Assembly: GCA_014377155.1 (NCBI GenBank)
Contig: JACMQD010000198.1
Location: forward strand, 1 to 11,450
Length of the DNA stretch: 11,450 bases
DNA from: Herminiimonas sp.
GTDB lineage: Bacteria > Pseudomonadota > Gammaproteobacteria > Burkholderiales > Burkholderiaceae
Direction: 5' to 3'
In this document: piece by piece, positions 6,523 through 11,450 of the stretch
How the letters are laid out: each line of letters starts with the position of its first letter
Numbering within the stretch: position 1 is the first letter of the stretch
Notes under the pieces: model-generated
The model's input: only the letters and a program-made list of their open reading frames with translations
The model's database searches: none
What the model was told of the DNA's origin: nothing
Translations under genes and position numbers: made by a program

Positions 6523-6845
6523 CGACGATATGCCCTCCTGAATTCTTTTGATTTCGTTGTTTTTGAAATGTCCGAAATCTGTCTCCGGGCGTAGGTTAGC
6601 ACGGTCGTACTAATTCTTGGCGAAAAAAATTCACCCCAGGTAAAAACCCTTCGGAAAAATTATGAAACGTAAAACACGGCGGCATGATAGCGAGGTGGAA
6701 ACAACCTGTATTCGCGTCGCATAAACGCCGCAGCCGACGATATTAACCATGCAGTATCAACCGAAACAACACCGCTATATTCGACAGGCCTGACGGCGCG
6801 CGCCGCATGAAAAAAAGGCAGGCAGTGCGGCACACACAAGGCGTT

Positions 6846-8087
6846 CTAGCCTGGACGTTTCATCTGGCAGGACGTCGGTTGGGTTGCGACATAGGTGTCG
6901 ACCTTCTGGTCAGTCTTCCAGCCGTAGCCAGTGTTTTCCTGATCGAATCTGACCTGCTTGCCGTCTACTTTCGACCACGTGGCGATATACAGTGGCTGCT
7001 GCAGCTGATGATCGAGCTTGCGCATCTCGACATCGCCGTTGAGGCTCTTGACCTTCATGCCTTCCATTGCTGATGCGACCTTCACCGCGTCGGTCGACTT
7101 GGCCTCCTTGATGGCTTTCGCCAGGAACGCGACGCCGGTATAGGTCGCCATCGCGTAGTAATCATCGGCATACTTTTTCTTGTAAGCGTCGACGATTTCC
7201 TTGCCGGAAAACGACTCGTTGTTCGGATGCCAGTAGGCCACCATTTTCACGCGATCTGCACCCGATGCCCCCATTGCGGTGGGCACGCCGGTCGTACCGC
7301 CGTAATAGGTGTAGAAGTTGGCCTTGAGATCGGCGTCCTTGGCTGCCTTAATCAGGAGCGCAAGGTCGGCCCCCCAGTTTCCGGTAATGACCGTGTCGGC
7401 ACCGGCGGCCTTGATCTTGGCGACGTAGGGTGAAAAATCCTTGACCTGGCCGATCGGATGCAAGTCATCGCCGACAACCTGGATATCAGGGCGCTTGCGC
7501 TTCAGATATTCTTTCGCAGCGCGGGTGACCTGATGGCCGAACGAATAATTCTGCCCGATGATATAGACCTTCTTGATGTTCGGGTCCTTGGCCATGAAGC
7601 TGGTCAGTGCTTCCATTTTCATATCCGAGTTTGCGTCGAAACGAAAATGCCAGAAGCTGCACTTGCTGTTGGTCAGATCGGGATCGACGGCGGCGTAGTT
7701 CAGGAATACGATTTCCTTGCCAGGATTGCGCTCGTTATGCTTGTTGACAGCATCGATCAGCGCGAGTGCGACACCGGAGCCGTTACCCTGTGCAATGAAC
7801 CGAAATCCCTGATCGATCACAGTTTTCAACTGGGTCAGTGCTTCTTGCGGACTGGCCTTGTTGTCGAAGCCGACCACCTCGATCGTATTGTCGCCGGCCC
7901 ACTTGCCCTGATTAGCAAGTTCGGCGATGGCCTGCCAGCTTTTCAACTGGTTTTGCCCGACCGGGGCAAAGGGGCCGGACAACGGATCGATGAAGGCAAT
8001 GCGGACATTCTCAGCCAACACCGTGGGAGCGGAAAAAGCCGCGGTGACAGATAAAGCAAGTAGCAACGGCCTTAAATTCAATTTCAT
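6846..8087 (-). CDS. livK: Periplasmic substrate-binding protein of HAAT ABC transporter (paralogue 2)
   Basis: This 413-residue secreted receptor is a close paralogue of the proteins at 5156-6400 and 8388-9641. The signal peptide (MKLNLRP, hydrophobic core, cleavage after VLA before ENVRI, about residue 25) is followed by VRIAFIDPLSGPFAPVGQN as in paralogue 1. Over residues 141-260 I count 13 differences from paralogue 1 in 120 positions. Differences cluster at 260-267 (YYGGTTG for YYAATSG), at 287-288 and at 311-330, where it reads YAMATYTGVAFLAKAIKEAK. The two mature cysteines are again C143 and C407, and the ending is again QPTSCQMKRP. The ATG is supported by AGGAGA at 8092-8097, 4 nt from the start codon. 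It has its own promoter and no clear terminator. It probably delivers a related but distinct ligand to the shared LivHMGF complex. Confidence 0.94.
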   Translation of the reverse strand: MKLNLRPLLLALSVTAAFSAPTVLAENVRIAFIDPLSGPFAPVGQNQLKSWQAIAELANQGKWAGDNTIEVVGFDNKASPQEALTQLKTVIDQGFRFIAQGNGSGVALALIDAVNKHNERNPGKEIVFLNYAAVDPDLTNSKCSFWHFRFDANSDMKMEALTSFMAKDPNIKKVYIIGQNYSFGHQVTRAAKEYLKRKRPDIQVVGDDLHPIGQVKDFSPYVAKIKAAGADTVITGNWGADLALLIKAAKDADLKANFYTYYGGTTGVPTAMGASGADRVKMVAYWHPNNESFSGKEIVDAYKKKYADDYYAMATYTGVAFLAKAIKEAKSTDAVKVASAMEGMKVKSLNGDVEMRKLDHQLQQPLYIATWSKVDGKQVRFDQENTGYGWKTDQKVDTYVATQPTSCQMKRPG

Positions 8088-8121
8088 ATCGTCTCCTCTT
8101 TTTTATCAATTTTGTATGACT

Positions 8122-8150
8122 AGAATAGCCACGCTTTGATTGTGTGTAAA
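8122..8150 (-). promoter_or_regulatory. Sigma-70-type promoter of livK2
   Basis: On the minus strand, TTTACA (8145-8150), 17 bp, then TATTCT (8122-8127). Hexamers and spacing are identical to the livK1 promoter, though the spacers differ in sequence. The predicted start near 8115 gives a leader of about 28 nt including AGGAGA. Being downstream of a strong terminator, livK2 needs this promoter. Confidence 0.7.
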
Positions 8151-8328
8151 GACAAATCCATACAGCAATAAGGGGATGCGTAATTTCTCTTGCGGGTCCT
8201 GATGCATATCAACGCACGTGCCGATGCGCAGCATGCTGAGGCGCCTGTTCAGCGGCGTGCCGGGTCTTTAAGCAGCGGTTGAGAGACAGTACGAGTGAGT
8301 AAAAAAAGCCTTCTGGGAATCGGCGTCG

Positions 8329-8370
8329 AAAACGAAAGCGGGGCGGCATCATGACAATGCCGCCCCGCTT
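8329..8370 (-). terminator. Rho-independent terminator of livK3
   Basis: AAGCGGGGCGGCAT (8336-8349) pairs perfectly with ATGCCGCCCCGCTT (8357-8370): a 14-bp GC-rich stem with a 7-nt loop. On the minus strand it is followed by TCGTTTTC. It begins 18 bp after the livK3 stop. This is the strongest hairpin in the window and should end most transcripts coming from the ligase gene and livK3. Confidence 0.85.
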
Positions 8371-8387
8371 CGACTACCTTACTAAGA

Positions 8388-9641
8388 TTACGACTTTGCT
8401 GCTGGCCGCTTCATCTGGCAAGACGTTGGCTGAGTGGCGATATACGTATCCACTTTTTGATCCGTCTTCCAGCCGTAGCCGGTGTTTTCCTGGTCGTACT
8501 TGACTGTCTTGCCGTCAGTTTTGGTCCAGGTCGAGATGTACAACGGCTGCTGCAACTGGTGATCGGTCTTACGCATTTCGACTTCACCGTTCAAGGCTTT
8601 GGATTTCATGCCTTCCAGTGCGAAAGCAACTTTGGTCGGATCGCCCGAACCGGCGATCTTGACCGCATTCGATACCATATCGATGATGGTGTAGATATCC
8701 GATACGTAGAAATCGTCGTTGTATTTCTTTTTGAACGCTTCGGCGACTTCCTTGCCCGAAAACGTTTCGTTATTCGGATGCCAGTACGAGATCTGTTTGA
8801 CCTGGCCCGCGCCTGCCGCGCCCATCGCCGTCGGTACGCCGGATGTACCTGCATAGTAAGTGTAAAACTTCGCAGTCAGGCCGGCGTCCTTGGCCGACTT
8901 GATCAGCAACGCAAGATCCGCACCCCAGTTACCGGTGATGACAGTATCAGCACCGGAAGCCTTGATCTTGGCCACATAAGGCGAGAAATCCTTGACGGTT
9001 GCGATTGGATGGAGGTCGTCGCCGACGATCTGGATATCAGGACGCTTGCGCTTGAGGAATTCCTTAGCCGCGCGCGTAACCTGATGACCGTGAGCGTAGT
9101 TCTGACCAATAATATAGACCTTCTTGATGCCTTGGTCCTTGGCCATGAATGTCGTCAACGCTTCCATCTTCATGTCCGAGTTGGCATCAAAACGGAAATG
9201 CCAGAAGCTGCATTTGCTGTTGGTCAAATCAGGATCGATTGCTGAATGATTCAGGAAAACGACTTCCTTGCCTGGATTGCGTTCGTTGTGCTTGTTGATC
9301 GCATCGATCAGCGCCAGAGCAACGCCTGAGCCATTGCCCTGAGCGATGTAATGGTAACCCTGATCAATCACTGTCTTGAGCTGCGTCAGCGATTCCTGCG
9401 GGCTGCCTTTGCCGTCGAAGCCAGTGACTTCGATCGTATTGCCTGGACCGGCGAGCTTCTTCTGATTCGCCATCTCGGCGAACATTTGGTAAGCGTTGAG
9501 CTGGTTCTGTCCAATCGGCGCAAATGCGCCGGACAGCGTCTCGATCAGTGCGATCTTGATGACTTCAGCCGATGCAACCGGCGCAGCGCAAGCGGCGGCG
9601 ACGGACAGGGCTAGAACCAGCGGGCGAAATGTAAATGTCAT
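8388..9641 (-). CDS. livK: Periplasmic substrate-binding protein of HAAT ABC transporter (paralogue 3)
   Basis: This 417-residue secreted receptor is the third tandem member. The signal peptide (MTFTFRP, then a hydrophobic core to VASA before EVIKI) is cut at about residue 25. It carries a cysteine (C18) that is not in a proper lipobox, so it is probably not a lipoprotein. Over residues 142-261 I count 11 differences from paralogue 1 in 120 positions. At 312-331 (YVSDIYTIIDMVSNAVKIAG) 13 of 20 residues differ from paralogue 1, and its N-terminus reads ALIETLSGAFAPIGQN instead of AFIDPLSGPFAPVGQN. The mature cysteines are C144 and C408. The ribosome-binding site AAGGA is at 9651-9655. Only 57 bp separate it from the ligase gene, with no promoter visible, so both are probably on one mRNA, ended by the terminator at 8329-8370. 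This receptor is the best candidate to bind the ligase's substrate. Confidence 0.94.
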   Translation of the reverse strand: MTFTFRPLVLALSVAAACAAPVASAEVIKIALIETLSGAFAPIGQNQLNAYQMFAEMANQKKLAGPGNTIEVTGFDGKGSPQESLTQLKTVIDQGYHYIAQGNGSGVALALIDAINKHNERNPGKEVVFLNHSAIDPDLTNSKCSFWHFRFDANSDMKMEALTTFMAKDQGIKKVYIIGQNYAHGHQVTRAAKEFLKRKRPDIQIVGDDLHPIATVKDFSPYVAKIKASGADTVITGNWGADLALLIKSAKDAGLTAKFYTYYAGTSGVPTAMGAAGAGQVKQISYWHPNNETFSGKEVAEAFKKKYNDDFYVSDIYTIIDMVSNAVKIAGSGDPTKVAFALEGMKSKALNGEVEMRKTDHQLQQPLYISTWTKTDGKTVKYDQENTGYGWKTDQKVDTYIATQPTSCQMKRPAAKS

Positions 9642-9698
9642 GATGTCTCTTCCTTATGAATTATGCTTGGGTAGAAATTGCTGCTGTGCTCATTACTC

Positions 9699-11351
9699 TC
9701 ACGCGGTGGGCAGTTTGTAATCCTTGAACTGTTCCCGCATTTTATTTTTTAAAATCTTCCCTGTTGCGCCGATCGGCAGCGCTTCGATGAATGTCACATC
9801 GTCCGGCGTCCACCATTTTGCGATTTTTCCATCGTAGAACTCGATCAGTTCTTCTTTAGAAACCTCGGCGCCCGGTCTTTTCACCACGACCAGCAATGGC
9901 CGCTCATCCCATTTCGGATGGAAGATACCGATGCACGCCGCCTGGAGTACAGACGGGTGGGACATGGCGATATTCTCGAGATCGATTGTGCCGATCCATT
10001 CACCGCCGGACTTGATGACGTCCTTGCTGCGGTCGGTAATTTGCATGTAGCCATCGGCGTCGATGGTGGCCACATCGCCAGTCGGAAACCAGCCGTTTTC
10101 CAGCACACTGCCGCCCTCTTCGCGGAAATAACTGCTGATAATCCACGGGCCTTTCACCAGCAGGTTTCCGTATGTCTTGCCGTCCCATGGCAGTTCGGTA
10201 CCGTCGTCGGCGACGATCTTCATATCGACGCCGAAGATCGCATGACCCTGCTTTTCCAGCAGCGTTTGGCGGGCATCTTCGGACAGATCGGCATGTACGG
10301 CCTGCAATGTGCACGCTGTGCCCAATGGCGACATTTCGGTCATGCCCCAGGCATGGACGACTTCGATGCCGTACTTGTGTCGGAAGGTCTTCATCATGGC
10401 CGGCGGACAGGCCGAGCCGCCGATGACCGTGCGCTTGAAGGACGAGAATGTCAGGTTGTTCTGCGCGACATAGGTCAACAGACCCAGCCACACGGTGGGC
10501 ACGCCAGCCGAGAAAGTGACTTTTTCCTGCTCGAACAGTTCGTAGATCGACTTGCCGTCCATCGCTGCACCGGGAAACACCATTTTGGCTCCGGTCAGCG
10601 GTACCGAATACGGCAGGCCCCATGCGTTCACGTGGAACATCGGAACCACCGGCAACACCGTGTCCCGTGCGGAGACATTCAGCGAATCGGGCATTGCCGA
10701 CGCATAGGAATGCAGCACGGTGGAACGATGCGAATACAATGCGCCTTTCGGATTGCCGGTCGTGCCTGAGGTGTAGCACAGGCTCGATGCGGAGTTCTCG
10801 TCGAAAAGCGGCCAGTCGTACACGTCGGAACTACGTTCGATCAACTCTTCGTAGCACATCAGGTTGGCGATCTTGCTCTCGGCCGGCATGCGATCGCGAT
10901 CGCACATCATGATGAAACCCTTGATCGTCTTGCAATGCGGCGCAAAGGCTTCGACCAATGGCAGGAACGTCATGTCGAACAGCAGGTACTGGTCTTCGGC
11001 ATGATTGGCGATGTAGGCGATCTGCTCAGGATGCAATCGGGGATTGATGGTGTGCAGCACGGCGCCGGAACCGGAAACCGCATAGTAGGCTTCCATATGG
11101 CGGTAGCCGTTCCAGGCCAGCGTCGCGACGCGATCGCCGATCTTCACACCAAGGTCGCCGAGCGCGTTGGCCAACTGGCGCGCGCGCTTGTGACAATCCC
11201 GATAGGTATAGCGGTGGATGTCGCCTTCGACCCGGCGAGAGACGATTTCATTACTGCCGAAATAACGATCTGCGTGCTTGATGATGCTCGAAATGAGCAA
11301 GGGCTGATTCATCATCTGGCCCATCAGCGGACTCTTCTGTAACTCCGTCAT
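9699..11351 (-). CDS. Acyl-CoA ligase, 3-(methylthio)propionyl-CoA ligase / long-chain fatty-acid CoA ligase type
   Basis: This 550-residue cytosolic enzyme of the ANL (acyl/aryl-CoA synthetase) superfamily makes a carboxylic acid plus CoA and ATP into acyl-CoA via an acyl-adenylate. The phosphate loop [11 protein letters not shown] is at 193-203, MFHVNAW at 238-244, WGMTE at 335-339 and TGD at 424-426. The hinge segment [14 protein letters not shown] is at 440-453 and the catalytic lysine is K532 in [10 protein letters not shown]. The N-terminus ([35 protein letters not shown]) and [29 protein letters not shown] strongly resemble the DmdB-like branch, whose characterised members act on 3-(methylthio)propionate and short to medium fatty acids. 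Substrate choice here is open. The ATG at 11351 has AGGAGA at 11356-11361; an internal ATG at 11324 is less likely. The gene heads the liv block. A weak -10-like TAATAT lies at 11379-11384 without a matching -35. Confidence 0.92.
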   Translation of the reverse strand: MTELQKSPLMGQMMNQPLLISSIIKHADRYFGSNEIVSRRVEGDIHRYTYRDCHKRARQLANALGDLGVKIGDRVATLAWNGYRHMEAYYAVSGSGAVLHTINPRLHPEQIAYIANHAEDQYLLFDMTFLPLVEAFAPHCKTIKGFIMMCDRDRMPAESKIANLMCYEELIERSSDVYDWPLFDENSASSLCYTSGTTGNPKGALYSHRSTVLHSYASAMPDSLNVSARDTVLPVVPMFHVNAWGLPYSVPLTGAKMVFPGAAMDGKSIYELFEQEKVTFSAGVPTVWLGLLTYVAQNNLTFSSFKRTVIGGSACPPAMMKTFRHKYGIEVVHAWGMTEMSPLGTACTLQAVHADLSEDARQTLLEKQGHAIFGVDMKIVADDGTELPWDGKTYGNLLVKGPWIISSYFREEGGSVLENGWFPTGDVATIDADGYMQITDRSKDVIKSGGEWIGTIDLENIAMSHPSVLQAACIGIFHPKWDERPLLVVVKRPGAEVSKEELIEFYDGKIAKWWTPDDVTFIEALPIGATGKILKNKMREQFKDYKLPTA

Positions 11352-11450
11352 CGTGTCTCCTGATAATAATTTTTACGAATATTACATGAGATTTTGGTAC
11401 GACCGTGCGAAAACCATCAACACTTTCTGATTGTACATCGCATCATTTCG

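Larger units (their letters stand above)
6401..6845. other. 445-bp intergenic region upstream of livK1
   Basis: No convincing gene is present. The end near livK1 holds the promoter (6430-6458), an inverted repeat over its -35 box (6448-6472) and another inverted repeat further upstream (6502-6522). The middle (about 6530-6780) is AT-rich with A- and T-runs and no structure I can name. Near livK2 there is a 12-bp GC palindrome, CGGCGCGCGCCG (6794-6805), next to seven adenines (6810-6816), which read as seven Ts on the minus strand 30 nt after the livK2 stop. No good stem precedes that T-run, so a livK2 terminator is possible but unproven. Confidence 0.6.
8088..8387. other. 300-bp intergenic region between livK3 and livK2
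   Basis: It contains the livK3 terminator at the right and the livK2 promoter and ribosome-binding site at the left. Between them (about 8160-8320) I see no gene. The only small symmetries are a 10-bp palindrome CAGCATGCTG at 8229-8238 and a seven-adenine run at 8301-8307, to which I give no function. Confidence 0.6.

Noticed and set aside
6662..6724. 20-codon open frame (MKRKTRRHDSEVETTCIRVA) on the plus strand upstream of livK1
   Set aside because: It is very short, has no clear ribosome-binding site and no visible conservation signal; a chance open frame is more likely.
6810..6816. Seven-T run on the minus strand after livK2 as a terminator
   Set aside because: No stem of useful length directly precedes it on that strand; the GC palindrome at 6794-6805 lies on the wrong side of the run for a standard terminator.
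5483..9245. Long plus-strand open frames (5483-6025, 7458-8054, 8457-9245) opposite the three receptor genes
   Set aside because: They occur in the corresponding place in all three paralogues, so they are a by-product of the shared codon pattern on the other strand. They lack ribosome-binding sites and resemble no family I know.
9570..9641. Possible lipoprotein signal in livK3 because of a cysteine at residue 18
   Set aside because: The residues before it (AAA) lack the Leu/Val at -3 expected for a lipobox, and a normal signal-peptidase site follows at about residue 25, as in the other two receptors.
9918..10769. 283-codon plus-strand open frame opposite the CoA ligase gene
   Set aside because: It is antisense to a well-conserved enzyme whose motifs are all intact; the composition is that of a reverse-strand shadow and no start signal is seen.
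11379..11435. -10-like hexamers TAATAT (11379-11384) and TACAAT (11430-11435) upstream of the CoA ligase gene
   Set aside because: The first has no acceptable -35 at 16-18 bp, and the -35 of the second would lie beyond the window edge, so neither can be called.

Overview
The window reads as ordinary chromosome from a Gram-negative betaproteobacterium. Burkholderiales is likely, perhaps Oxalobacteraceae, judged from the protein flavour of the liv genes, moderate-to-high GC coding sequence and Shine-Dalgarno starts. The taxonomy is inference; there is no rRNA or other marker. I see no tRNA, rRNA, CRISPR array, IS element or phage gene.

Layout. (1) Positions 1-1198: the 5' part of a LysR-type regulator gene, cut by the window edge (minus strand), and a divergently transcribed short-chain dehydrogenase gene (plus strand). 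They share a 125-bp control region holding two perfect inverted repeats. (2) Positions 1199-1360: a convergent gap with a hairpin that may end transcription from both sides. (3) Positions 1361-11351: a single-strand (minus) block of eight genes. In transcription order these are an acyl-CoA ligase of the 3-(methylthio)propionyl-CoA ligase / medium-long-chain type, three tandem paralogous periplasmic binding proteins (LivK3, LivK2, LivK1), two permeases (LivH, LivM) and two ATPases (LivG, LivF).

How they work together. LivHMGF form one inner-membrane importer of the HAAT (branched-chain amino acid type) ABC family, with very tight gene spacing (4-bp ATGA overlaps M/G and G/F, 4-nt gap H/M). Three secreted binding proteins appear to feed it. 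The binding proteins are nearly identical in their middle but diverge around residues 311-330, so they may recognise different ligands. The ligase immediately upstream suggests that the imported compounds are carboxylic acids to be activated to CoA thioesters, rather than (or besides) amino acids.

The control signals split the block into three units. The ligase and livK3 share a transcript that ends at a strong 14-bp-stem terminator. livK2 has its own promoter. livK1 has a promoter with identical -35 and -10 hexamers (TTTACA, 17 bp, TATTCT), and it continues through a 9-bp-stem hairpin into livHMGF. Other points worth a second look are a Walker A lysine-to-arginine change in LivF, a C-terminal extension of LivM with two extra predicted membrane helices, and two conserved cysteines in each mature binding protein. 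I did not find a wholly unknown system; the three-receptor, one-transporter arrangement with a CoA ligase is the most distinctive thing here.
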